Assembly: GCA_001067655.1 (NCBI GenBank)
Contig: JUNU01000016.1
Coordinates: 1 to 27,710, forward strand
Direction of reading: 5' to 3'
DNA: 27,710 bases
DNA from: Neisseria lactamica
GTDB lineage: Bacteria > Pseudomonadota > Gammaproteobacteria > Burkholderiales > Neisseriaceae
Every line of letters begins with the position of its first letter. Within the stretch, counting starts at the first letter, position 1. The notes beneath the pieces were generated by a model that saw only the letters and a program-made list of their open reading frames with translations, made no database searches and was not told the DNA's origin. Both the position numbers and the translations under genes were made by a program. Positions 7,941 through 15,663 of this stretch are shown piece after piece.

Positions 7941-7954
7941 TGGTTCCAACCTAC
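7941..7954 (-). repeat. GTAG half-repeat, left of islet 1
   Basis: On the minus strand, AAACGTAGGTTGGAACC. It is an inverted counterpart of AAACGTAGGTTTGG at 9996-10009. The GTAG ends of the two copies face the DUF4365 module from both sides. Confidence 0.35.
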
Positions 7955-8161
7955 GTTTTCTCAAAATGATGGACCATAAAATAAACAAATAATCAAATTT
8001 ACTGCATGCACTTTATCTAAAAAAATCAGTCAACAAGATAAACTACTAACAGATGTAATTGATCTTCAAACTTAAAGGTGTTGGATATAAAAAAATAACA
8101 GGTTAAACCCCTTCCCTAATTAAAATTTTATTCTTAAAATCAAATAGTAAAATTTATAGTA

Positions 8162-8201
8162 TTTTCAAAGAAAGTGAAATTAGCTAGAATCTTTACTAGC
8201 T
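8162..8201 (+). promoter_or_regulatory. Candidate promoter and operator of the DUF4365 pair
   Basis: TTTTCA (8162-8167), 17 bases, then TAGAAT (8185-8190) fit a sigma-70 promoter. The inverted repeat AGCTAG/CTAGCT (8182-8187 / 8196-8201) straddles the -10 box and predicted start, as an operator would. No regulator gene is next to it. Confidence 0.35.
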
Positions 8202-8236
8202 TAAACACAAATTAACATAATCAAAGGGTAAGGTCA

Positions 8237-8776
8237 ATGCAGGGAAGCAGAATGTCAAAAACAATACGTATGGAACAATTCCAGATAGCATTTGTCCATG
8301 CATTGGCTGCCGTAAATGGTTGGAGGACTTTATCCATCACTCCTGATTATGATGGAGTAGATCTTTCAATTAGTGGTTCATGTCCTGCTAAAAATGGATT
8401 TAGTCCAATTTTTGAAGATCCAATTATCCATGTACAATTAAAAGCTACAACAGAATTACGGATATTAAAAAATGGTTCACTATCTTATGATCTAGAAGTT
8501 AAAAACTATAATCAATTAATTGGTAATAAATACAGTACAGAACGATATTTGTTTGTATTGGATATACCGGAATCTTACGAAGAATGGTGTCAACTTACTT
8601 CAAGTTCAATAGTGCTACGTAATAAGTGTTATTGGATATCTTTAAAAAATAATCCTCCAACTAACAATAAAAGTACTATTACTATCAATATTCCTGGATA
8701 CCAAATCTTAACTCCCAAAGTACTTAGTGAAATTATGTACGCAGCAGCAGAAGGGAAAGTATATGTACACCGTTAA
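8237..8776 (+). CDS. DUF4365 domain protein, PD-(D/E)xK nuclease-like
   Basis: A 179-residue protein resembling the DUF4365 family. The N-terminal helix (RMEQFQIAFVHALAAVNGW) leads to the core GVDLSISG and then IIHVQLKATTE. Asp in GVD plus Gln-x-Lys in VQLKAT match the metal-site spacing of PD-(D/E)xK nuclease-fold domains, with Gln in place of the usual Glu. DUF4365 proteins occur in defence and mobile loci, but no fixed biochemical role is established to my knowledge. The start is ATG 8237 (AAGG just upstream) or ATG 8252 with its own GGGA site. Its last 14 bases overlap the next gene. Codon use and AT content differ sharply from the feo and mpl genes, suggesting transfer. DUF4365 membership is recognised by eye. 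Confidence 0.75.
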   Translation: MQGSRMSKTIRMEQFQIAFVHALAAVNGWRTLSITPDYDGVDLSISGSCPAKNGFSPIFEDPIIHVQLKATTELRILKNGSLSYDLEVKNYNQLIGNKYSTERYLFVLDIPESYEEWCQLTSSSIVLRNKCYWISLKNNPPTNNKSTITINIPGYQILTPKVLSEIMYAAAEGKVYVHR

Positions 8777-9872
8777 TAGTATCACTTTGCCAATGCTTAC
8801 TAGTTATTTACAGCATCAAAAATGGCAAAAATTAGATGTAGATTTAGATTTACCTATCACTGTTTGGAAAAATGCTAATTTTCCTACCGTAACTCTAAGA
8901 GTTCCTAAAAATGATAGTTTATCAGACTACATGCAAGCTATTAATCAAGTAATCAAGACCCTAGCCGATACTGAACAACGTACTACAAAAGAAATTTTAA
9001 CTTCCCTAAATAATCAAGATACGATCAGTATCAGGGTTATCAGCAATGATGTAAAGAATGGAACGATTCCACTTAATGACGGTACTCTCTTATTTCAAAG
9101 TGCGGAATCTATGATTAAATCGGCTGCATCAAAAATATTCTCTAGCATAAAAAAAGGAACTAGCAAAAGACAACAGATTAAAGAATTCATGGATTCTGTT
9201 TTATTAGGTCAAACTCAAGTTGGTAGTTATGCAATTAATATTATTACTCCTAAAACTACTCATGATACAAATCAACAAGACATTGCTCCAGTACCTACAG
9301 GAAAAATGATTAATGATACCCTCTATCAAGCTTTAAGTTCTTTAAAATCATCTGTTGAAACATATAAAAGGGAAGATAATATTCTAGAGTTTGCTCGAGC
9401 ATCTGCAAATGGTGCTGACGCCAGAATCTGCCATGCGATTATTCAAATGAGTGGAACAAATAAAGAGCGTGACGTAGAGATAAAATTGATTGGGGAAGAT
9501 CCTATTCAGTTAAAATCTGATAGAAGTATTTATTTCTCTGCACAAGATATTGAACCTGTAGAAAAAGCTTATAACTACTTAACTGGTCGTGACTTTGTAA
9601 TTAAAGGTGGGCACTATATTGGTCAAATTGTTGCTTTAAAAAAAGAACCAGACAGTAATAGTGGGAAGGTTACTATCAATACGTTTGTGCAAGAAAAACC
9701 AAAGAAGGTATCTTTTATACTTTACGGTAAGGACTATGAACAAGCGATTGATGCACACAAATTAAGTCATGAAACCTATGTTCAGTGCGTAGGTGATATT
9801 CATTGCACCAAAACTAGTGCTGAGTTGTCTAATGTGACTTCCTTTAGCCTTATCAAGCAACCAACTTTGTAA
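8763..9872 (+). CDS. Unknown protein, partner of the DUF4365 protein
   Basis: A 369-residue protein I do not recognise. The ATG at 8763 has GAAGGGA upstream and overlaps the DUF4365 stop by 14 bases, so the two are probably co-translated. The N terminus (to about 90) is mixed alpha/beta; a Lys/Ser-rich helical stretch follows, then a predicted linker near TPKTTHDTNQQD. The C-terminal third, from GRDFVIKGGHYIGQIVAL to the end, alternates beta strands and Gly turns like an OB-fold or small beta-barrel (SGKVTINTFV, KKVSFILYG, ETYVQCVGDI). There is no signal peptide, membrane segment, Walker motif or obvious catalytic motif, so it is probably a cytosolic sensor, nucleic-acid binder or regulator. 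It is AT-rich like its partner. Its function is unknown. Confidence 0.75.
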   Translation: MYTVNSITLPMLTSYLQHQKWQKLDVDLDLPITVWKNANFPTVTLRVPKNDSLSDYMQAINQVIKTLADTEQRTTKEILTSLNNQDTISIRVISNDVKNGTIPLNDGTLLFQSAESMIKSAASKIFSSIKKGTSKRQQIKEFMDSVLLGQTQVGSYAINIITPKTTHDTNQQDIAPVPTGKMINDTLYQALSSLKSSVETYKREDNILEFARASANGADARICHAIIQMSGTNKERDVEIKLIGEDPIQLKSDRSIYFSAQDIEPVEKAYNYLTGRDFVIKGGHYIGQIVALKKEPDSNSGKVTINTFVQEKPKKVSFILYGKDYEQAIDAHKLSHETYVQCVGDIHCTKTSAELSNVTSFSLIKQPTL

Positions 9873-9894
9873 ATTACTAATTAAGTAATATTGA

Positions 9895-9906
9895 AGATCG
9901 TCTGAA
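9895..9906 (+). repeat. Degenerate DUS after islet 1
   Basis: AGATCGTCTGAA, one base off the local DUS, 22 nt past the islet's last stop, with no inverted partner. The stretch 9873-9999 is otherwise featureless and AT-rich. Confidence 0.6.
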
Positions 9907-9999
9907 AATTTGGATTAGTGTTCTATAAATCAAATAAGAGCATAGATATGTATTATCCTCTATCCTACCGATTAATTTTAGAGTTTCATAGTAACAAAC

Positions 10000-10024
10000 G
10001 TAGGTTTGGTCATATCTAACCAAG
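10000..10024 (+). repeat. GTAG half-repeat with short hairpin, right of islet 1
   Basis: GTAG followed by a small imperfect hairpin (TTGGT / ACCAA around CATATCTA), the layout of a REP unit. It is inverted relative to the copy at 7941-7954. Moderate-GC sequence resumes right after it, so it marks the islet's right edge. Confidence 0.35.
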
Positions 10025-10082
10025 TCGTCCCTGTCCGCGGGAAATATCGGGTTTTCCCCCTTCCCATTCCTTCACAACAAAA

Positions 10083-10121
10083 AGGTCGTCTGAAAACCAA
10101 ACTCCGGTTTTCAGACGACCT
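10083..10121. terminator. Inverted DUS pair, terminator of mpl
   Basis: A perfect 16-bp stem (10083-10098 / 10106-10121) with a 7-nt loop. It contains AGGTCGTCTGAA on both strands and lies 26 nt past the minus-strand mpl stop. Confidence 0.85.
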
Positions 10122-10147
10122 CAATCTTTCAAAACTTTCAACCAACC

Positions 10148-11524
10148 TTATTTCAATGCTTCCAGCAGCTTCCCGTGTATCCCGCCGAAACCGCCGTTGC
10201 TCATGACCAAAATATGGTCGCCTGCTTCGGCATTTTTCACGATTTCGGCGACGAAGGCATCGAAGTCTTTGCCAACGTGCAGCTTGCCGCCCAAAGGCGC
10301 GAGGGCTTCGGCGACGTCCCAGTCCACACCGCCGGCGTAGCAGAACACTTGGTCGGCATCTTTGAGGCTTTCGGGCAGTGCGGCTTTCATGGTGCCGAGT
10401 TTCATGGTGTTGGAACGCGGTTCGAGGACGGAGAGGATGCGTGCGTTTCCGACGCGCTGGCGCAGGCCTTCGATGGTGGTTTCGATGGCGGTCGGATGGT
10501 GGGCGAAATCGTCGTAAACGGTGATGCCGTTTACCGTGCCTTTGATTTCCATGCGGCGTTTGACGTTTTTAAACGCGCTCAAGGCTGCGCAGGCGGTCTG
10601 AATATCGACGCCGGCATGGCGCGCGGCGGCGATGACGGCGAGCGCGTTCATGCGGTTGTGTCCGCCCATCAAATCCCATGCGACGTGTCCGGCTTTTTTG
10701 CCGTCAAGCAACACGTCGAACGAGCCGTCGGCATTGACTTCGCCGACCTGCCAGCCGTGTTCGGTGCCGAATTTTTCTACCGGTGTCCAGCAGCCTTTGT
10801 CCAAAGTGTCTTGCAGGCTTTGCTGCTGTCCGTTGCAGACGATGAGGCCTTCAGACGGCACGGTGCGCACTAGGTGGTGGAACTGGGTCTGTATCGCGCC
10901 CAAATCGGCGAAGATGTCGGCATGGTCGAATTCCAGATTGTTCAACACGGCGGTACGCGGGCGGTAATGTACGAATTTGGAGCGTTTGTCGAAAAAGGCG
11001 GTGTCGTATTCGTCGGCTTCGATAACGAAAAACGGCGACTTGCTGTTCGGGTCTTGACGCGGCGTTTGCGGCAGGCGGGCGGAAACGCTGAAGTTTTCCG
11101 GTACGCCGCCGATGAGGAAGCCCGGCGCGAGTCCGGCATAGTCCAAAACCCAGGCGAGCATGGACGCGGTGGTCGTTTTGCCGTGCGTCCCCGCCACGCC
11201 GAGTACCCAATGATGGTGCAGCACGTTTTCCGACAGCCATTGCGGGCCGGAAATATAAGACAGGCCGCGGTTCAAAATCGCTTCAACCACATCCATCCCG
11301 CGCTTGGCGACATTGCCGATGACGTAAACGTCGGCTTTAAATTCGTCCAACTGCGCGGCATCGAAGCCTTCGTGTACGTCTATGCCTAAGGCTTCGAGCT
11401 GGGTGCTCATCGGCGGATACATCTTCGCGTCGCAACCGCTGACTTTAAACCCCGCTTCTTTGGCAATGGCGGCCACCCCGCCCATAAACGTGCCGCCGAT
11501 ACCGATAATGTGGATGTGTTTCAT
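10148..11524 (-). CDS. mpl: UDP-N-acetylmuramate:tripeptide ligase Mpl
   Basis: Mpl recycles peptidoglycan by joining the tripeptide L-Ala-gamma-D-Glu-meso-DAP to UDP-MurNAc using ATP, in the cytosol. The 458-residue length is normal. Motifs in order: N-terminal IIGIGGTFMGGVA dinucleotide-like loop, the Mur-ligase P-loop AGTHGKTTTAS, the EADEYDTAFFDKRSKF block typical of Mpl/MurC, LNNLEFDHADIF, the NRMNALAVIAAARHAG region and the C-terminal DDFAHHPTAI with LEPRSNTMK. I start at ATG 11524, where the MKHIHIIGIGG beta strand begins; the 27-residue upstream extension has no family match. The gene is divergent from the BCCT operon. It contains a near-match to the meningococcal AT-DUS around 10852. 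Confidence 0.96.
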   Translation of the reverse strand: MKHIHIIGIGGTFMGGVAAIAKEAGFKVSGCDAKMYPPMSTQLEALGIDVHEGFDAAQLDEFKADVYVIGNVAKRGMDVVEAILNRGLSYISGPQWLSENVLHHHWVLGVAGTHGKTTTASMLAWVLDYAGLAPGFLIGGVPENFSVSARLPQTPRQDPNSKSPFFVIEADEYDTAFFDKRSKFVHYRPRTAVLNNLEFDHADIFADLGAIQTQFHHLVRTVPSEGLIVCNGQQQSLQDTLDKGCWTPVEKFGTEHGWQVGEVNADGSFDVLLDGKKAGHVAWDLMGGHNRMNALAVIAAARHAGVDIQTACAALSAFKNVKRRMEIKGTVNGITVYDDFAHHPTAIETTIEGLRQRVGNARILSVLEPRSNTMKLGTMKAALPESLKDADQVFCYAGGVDWDVAEALAPLGGKLHVGKDFDAFVAEIVKNAEAGDHILVMSNGGFGGIHGKLLEALK

Positions 11525-11939
11525 GATAAGACCGTCTTTTGAATGAAATAATGGGAAAGCCGTCATTATAACGGAGTTTGAATGCTGGGGTCGTCTGAAA
11601 AACAAAGCTGTAAAAGGAAGCAGCTATCTCAGTCATCAAGCCGATACTAGAAAGATTCTCTTTTTGAGAATGAGTCGCAAACTAAAACCGTCAGCCTGAC
11701 TCTAAGCATTGAAACAAATACGCAGATGTTTTCCTGCGGATAAAATATCTGAGGGAAAAATGACCGAACATTAATATACATCAAATATAGTAGATATTAA
11801 TGATAATCCCCGCCTGGAAACCTTTGTTTTTTCTAGGCTTCCAATATAGAATCGAAGAAAAAATTACTTAATCTTACATTACACGGTTTACTCGCTTTTT
11901 TAGATTTAAAAATTGTTAACAAACTAAAAAGGCTAGCAT
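11525..11939. other. mpl-BCCT divergent intergenic region
   Basis: About 415 bases without a gene. It carries one DUS variant (GGGTCGTCTGAA, 11588-11599), a small hairpin (ATTCTC/GAGAAT, 11655-11671), and an AT-rich stretch leading to the BCCT gene. The palindrome TTGTTAACAA (11913-11922), 17 nt before the start codon, could be an operator. I could not place a confident promoter. Confidence 0.5.
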
Positions 11940-13502
11940 ATGTCCGCGAATGAAGAAACTCATCTCAAGCGTCCTAATTACTTTTTATGGACTGCTCTTA
12001 TAGTAGGCGTCTTAGCTACCATAGCTGTTGTCAAACCCACCTTATTCACCAACACGATTACCGATGTCAGCAAGTTCTTCTATATGAAGTTCGACTGGCT
12101 GATTATGTGGCTGCCCCTCTTGGCATTTACCGTGTGTATGGTCGTTGCTTTGTCCCCCCGCTTCGGCAATATCCGGTTAGGCGGAAAGGATGCCCAGCCG
12201 GAATATTCATTCTTTTCTTGGATGAACATGCTGTTTACCGCCGGTATCGGTGTGGGTATTGTGTTCTTCGGCCCGATTGAGGCGCTGTGGCACTATTATC
12301 ATTCACCCATCGGTATACAGGCAGAAAACTTGCCTGTATACCAGAAAGTGGAAAATGCAATGAGCCTTGCGTTGCATGTATGGGGCATTCCGGCATGGTC
12401 GCTTTATACTATCGGCGGTCTGGTGCTGGCATATTTCATGTATCAGCATAAAACAGAATGTACGCCCTCTGCGCCGCTGGAATATGCGTTCAAACACAAG
12501 AAATGGGCAAAACCATTGGGCATTTTGATTACAGGTATAGCGATTGTGTCGATTGCCATGTCGGTTTCATCTTCCATTGCCATGGCTTCCACACAAATTT
12601 CTTCCGGTCTGAAAATCATCACCGGAATGGACTTCAGCACAATAGGCTGGCAAACCGTCGTTCTGATCATTATCGCTTCCCTTTATACTTTGGGCGCTGT
12701 GTTGCCGATTGAAAAAGGTATGAAATGGCTGGGTGATTTGACCGTGGTTTTGTCTTTGCTCATGCTGGTATTTGTCTTCCTGGTCGGCCCGACCCACTAC
12801 TTCCTCAGTAATTTTGTCGTGTCTATCGGCAATATCCTCACTCAAACCGTTCACCACTCTTTCGAGCTTTATTTGTTCCATAACCGCGATTGGCTGGTGT
12901 GGTATCCGATGGCTTACTGGGTATGGTGGATTACTTGGACACCGTTTGTGGGCGTGTTCCTCGCCAAAATTTCCAAAGGCCGTACTTTGCGCGAATTCGT
13001 ACTGGCTTCGATTATGGTACCGGTCGGCTTCTTGGTAATCTGGTTCTCCGTATTCTCCGGCTTCAGCCTGCTCGATACCGTAGAAGGTAGCGGACGCTTG
13101 GCGGAAATTGCCAATAAAGGCGACTACGAAGGTACATTCTATTACCTGCTCAACATGCTGCCTCTGTCTTTCGCAACTAAACCGCTGACTGTCGTTCTGT
13201 TCCTCGGCTTCGTGGTAACTACTGTAACCAGTTCCGCCATTTCTTTGGGTATTATGACCAGCAACGACGGACGCCGTGAAAACAAAACCCGCGCAGTAAT
13301 TTGGGCGATCTTAATGTCGCTTATCGCCTACGCCGTGATTGTTACCGGCAAGATGGAAGGTATTAAAGCTGTCGGCTCATTCTCCGGCTTCCCGTTTGTA
13401 TTCATTATGTACTTATGGTTCGCCGCACTTTGGCGCCAACTCAAACGCGACGTACCCCGCGTATCGCCTGCCGTCCAAGAACCTGTAAAAAACAAGGAGT
13501 AA
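11940..13502 (+). CDS. BCCT family betaine/choline/carnitine transporter
   Basis: A 520-residue inner-membrane transporter with twelve hydrophobic helices, as in the BCCT family. The substrate-site helix 8 is intact: YWVWWITWTPFVGVFLAKIS holds the Trp box (WW-x-x-W) that cages trimethylammonium groups in BetP, followed by SKGRTLREF. The helix-1' glycine motif GIGVGIVFFG is also present, close to the Na+-coupled versions. Both termini are short, lacking the long osmosensing tail of BetP. The Trp-box form suggests choline or betaine rather than the CaiT exchanger type, but carnitine cannot be excluded. AAAGG precedes the ATG. Two cotranscribed genes follow, ending in a choline/carnitine acyltransferase, which supports a choline or carnitine substrate. 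Confidence 0.93.
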   Translation: MSANEETHLKRPNYFLWTALIVGVLATIAVVKPTLFTNTITDVSKFFYMKFDWLIMWLPLLAFTVCMVVALSPRFGNIRLGGKDAQPEYSFFSWMNMLFTAGIGVGIVFFGPIEALWHYYHSPIGIQAENLPVYQKVENAMSLALHVWGIPAWSLYTIGGLVLAYFMYQHKTECTPSAPLEYAFKHKKWAKPLGILITGIAIVSIAMSVSSSIAMASTQISSGLKIITGMDFSTIGWQTVVLIIIASLYTLGAVLPIEKGMKWLGDLTVVLSLLMLVFVFLVGPTHYFLSNFVVSIGNILTQTVHHSFELYLFHNRDWLVWYPMAYWVWWITWTPFVGVFLAKISKGRTLREFVLASIMVPVGFLVIWFSVFSGFSLLDTVEGSGRLAEIANKGDYEGTFYYLLNMLPLSFATKPLTVVLFLGFVVTTVTSSAISLGIMTSNDGRRENKTRAVIWAILMSLIAYAVIVTGKMEGIKAVGSFSGFPFVFIMYLWFAALWRQLKRDVPRVSPAVQEPVKNKE

Positions 13503-13505
13503 ACC

Positions 13506-13634
13506 GTGGAAAAACAAATTATGTATTTGAATCAAAGCGTTCAAGACAACATTATCGAAACTGTATTGATGGTTTTGGTTCTCGCCTTTTTAGGCTATGT
13601 CATCAAACTGGCCTTTATTGAAAAAGACGATTAA
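13506..13634 (+). CDS. 42-residue single-helix membrane peptide
   Basis: A small gene starting with GTG 13506, three bases after the BCCT stop, with AAGGAG at ideal spacing. The peptide has a polar N terminus (MEKQIMYLNQSVQDN), one hydrophobic helix (ETVLMVLVLAFLGYVIKLAF) and a charged end (IEKDD). It could be an accessory subunit or stabiliser of the transporter, judged only from the tight spacing and shared operon. It matches no family I know. An in-frame ATG at 13521 is an alternative start but lacks a ribosome-binding site. Confidence 0.75.
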   Translation: MEKQIMYLNQSVQDNIIETVLMVLVLAFLGYVIKLAFIEKDD

Positions 13635-13684
13635 ACACTTGCAGGCAGGCATTACTGCCTGCCCCTAATGAATAGGAGAACACG

Positions 13685-15352
13685 ATGTCGCAAACACCCC
13701 GCCTCCCTGTACCTGATTTGACCGAAACCTGCCAACGCTATTTGAAACTGGTGCGTCCGCTGTTGAGTAATGAAGCTTTTGAAAAAACCGCAGCGACCAC
13801 CCGCAATTTCGAATCGCGCAAAGGCAAAGAATTGCAAGCCGCATTGCAGCAATTTGCAGCAGAAGTCGAAACGAGTTGGTTGATCGACGCCTGGCTCGAC
13901 AGCTATCTGCGTGTGCGCACTCCGCTGCCTTTAGCCAGCAACGTAGGTTTCAACATCCAAACTCAGGGTAAGGATTTGGCGGAGTGGGCATCGGCATTGG
14001 CTGCGGTATGCGCTGATTATTACCATCAGCGCATTCCCGTGCCGCAAACCCCGCAAGGTACGCCCGTATGCATGGAGCAATGGAAAATTTTGCAAGGTGC
14101 CGCGCGCGTGCCGCAAAAAGAAGTCGACGGCTTCCACTTTTCACCGAATGGCAGCCGCCACATCGGCGTGTTGCACAACGGTTTCTACTACCGCATTGCC
14201 GCGCTCGACGAACAATTTGAAGCCTATCATCCCGATGCGTTCAGACAGGCATTTGAAGAAATCCTTTCCGATACCCATCAAAACAAATATCCGGTAGCCG
14301 TACCCTGCTACTTGGGCGGCAACGAAACCGCCCGCGTGTACCAAGCCCTGCAACAGCATGACGACAACACCCGCCTGCTGGAACACATCGAACAAGACCT
14401 GTTCCACATCAGCATCAGCAGCGAAGACCTCGATGCCGACAGCGATTTGGCGCAAACCACGTTCCAACCCAAGCAAAACGTTTGGTGCTACAAACCCACC
14501 ACCTATTGCTACAACACCCGCACCAAGCGCCTGTATCTGCATTGCGAACACACTTGGGCAGACGGCGGCGCCCTCAAAGGCATCGTTACCCTCGCCGCTG
14601 CCAAACTGGCCGCACGCGGCGGCAAGAAAACCCGCCCTGCCGTCCACCGCTACGAATGGCAGTTAGATGCCAACTTGCTGAAAAACTGGGCACAATGGCA
14701 GCAAAACTATGCCAAACAGGCCGACCAGATGCACGTTACCAGCGTTACCATCCCGTTCAACGGCTTAACCATTCCCCAAGGCGTGAGCCAGGATGCGTTG
14801 ATGCAGTTCCTCCTGCAATACGCCCAACTTACCACCTACGGCAGCGTCCGCAACACATACGAAGCCGTTGACGTGAGCCACTTCAAAAACGGCCGTACCG
14901 AATGCGTGCGCCCCGTTTCCAACGAATCTCTGGTTTTCGTCAGCACCTTATTGCAGGAAAAACCGTCCCGTGAAGCGCTGGATGCCGCGCTTGCCGAACA
15001 CAAAGCCCGTATCAAAGCCAGCAAACTCGGTCAAGGCGCCAACCGCCATCTGCTCGGTTTGAAACTGATGGCAGCCAAAACCAACAGCCAGCCAGTCTTT
15101 TTTAAAGACGAAGGCTATGAGACCTTTACCACCGACTTCCTCTCTACCTCAACCGTAAGCGACAACAGCACGGTAGTAAACTTCGCCTTTGCCCCCACCT
15201 CGGTTGGCGGCTTGGGCATCAACTACACCATCACGCCCGAAGGCTGGCTCTATACGGTAAGCCACACCAAAAACCAACAGCAGAAAGTCAACGTATTTTT
15301 GGAAGCACTAAAAGTCGGCGGACAACATCTGCTCGAATTTCTCAACGCTTAA
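13685..15352 (+). CDS. Choline/carnitine O-acyltransferase family protein
   Basis: A 555-residue member of the family that moves acyl groups between coenzyme A and choline or carnitine. The N terminus (LPVPDLTETCQRYLKLVRPL) matches the family's first helix. The catalytic His is His289 in CEHTWADG. The STS motif is Ser487-Thr-Ser489, followed by the FAPTSVGGLGINYTI strand corresponding to the GYGV-containing end of the eukaryotic enzymes. At 555 residues it is slightly shorter than carnitine acetyltransferase (about 600), with no targeting peptide, so it acts in the cytosol. It lies 50 nt after the membrane peptide gene and shares its operon with the BCCT transporter. The family is best known from eukaryotes. 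The actual substrate and acyl length are unknown. Confidence 0.9.
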   Translation: MSQTPRLPVPDLTETCQRYLKLVRPLLSNEAFEKTAATTRNFESRKGKELQAALQQFAAEVETSWLIDAWLDSYLRVRTPLPLASNVGFNIQTQGKDLAEWASALAAVCADYYHQRIPVPQTPQGTPVCMEQWKILQGAARVPQKEVDGFHFSPNGSRHIGVLHNGFYYRIAALDEQFEAYHPDAFRQAFEEILSDTHQNKYPVAVPCYLGGNETARVYQALQQHDDNTRLLEHIEQDLFHISISSEDLDADSDLAQTTFQPKQNVWCYKPTTYCYNTRTKRLYLHCEHTWADGGALKGIVTLAAAKLAARGGKKTRPAVHRYEWQLDANLLKNWAQWQQNYAKQADQMHVTSVTIPFNGLTIPQGVSQDALMQFLLQYAQLTTYGSVRNTYEAVDVSHFKNGRTECVRPVSNESLVFVSTLLQEKPSREALDAALAEHKARIKASKLGQGANRHLLGLKLMAAKTNSQPVFFKDEGYETFTTDFLSTSTVSDNSTVVNFAFAPTSVGGLGINYTITPEGWLYTVSHTKNQQQKVNVFLEALKVGGQHLLEFLNA

Positions 15353-15474
15353 CGAAATACCTGCCTGAAAGCCTGTTTTCTTTTCAGACAGATTTCCATT
15401 CAAAAACAGGATTTCCGGTCGGTATGGGCGTAAAGAAGGACGCAACCGTACCCGCTGTACACAATCTCAAGAAC

Positions 15475-15533
15475 AACGTCGTCTGAAAACAGGCACAGCA
15501 GATTTTGCTCAAGCCGTATTTTCAGACGACGTT
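15475..15533. terminator. Inverted DUS-like pair, terminator of the acyltransferase operon
   Basis: A 15-bp stem, AACGTCGTCTGAAAA (15475-15489) and its complement (15519-15533), with a 29-nt loop and a T run after it. The 12-mer is ACGTCGTCTGAA, altered at the second base relative to the local DUS. Confidence 0.7.
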
Positions 15534-15590
15534 TTTTATTAAGTGAAAAGCCCGTTTCTTTAACAATCATAGAGACGAATTGAGAGATAA

Positions 15591-15602
15591 AGGTCGTCTG
15601 AA
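15591..15602 (+). repeat. Single DUS
   Basis: Exact AGGTCGTCTGAA without an inverted partner, 62 nt upstream of the methyltransferase-like gene. Confidence 0.85.
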
Positions 15603-15663
15603 AAGCAAAGCTGTGGCAAGATTGTAGCGATATAGAGGATTTGAACTGAAAAGGAGAAAGCCC

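Larger units (their letters stand above)
7886..8236. other. AT-rich left flank of the DUF4365 islet
   Basis: About 350 bases with no convincing gene. Composition drops to strongly AT-rich right after the feo terminator, marking the islet's left edge. It holds a GTAG-type half-repeat at 7941-7954 (minus strand GTAGGTTGG) and a candidate promoter near the downstream gene. Nothing else is recognised. Confidence 0.5.
15353..15663. other. Intergenic region after the acyltransferase
   Basis: About 311 bases. It contains an imperfect hairpin right after the stop (around 15361-15395), a DUS-based terminator (15475-15533), a single DUS (15591-15602) and the AAGGAG site of the next gene. No gene is seen. 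Confidence 0.6.

Noticed and set aside
8237..9872. Classical toxin-antitoxin pair
   Set aside because: The second protein is large (369 residues) and neither resembles a known toxin or antitoxin, so defence or DNA-processing is the less specific reading.
11655..11671. Fur box before the BCCT gene
   Set aside because: The ATTCTC/GAGAAT hairpin has a 5-base loop of T and does not fit the Fur motif well.
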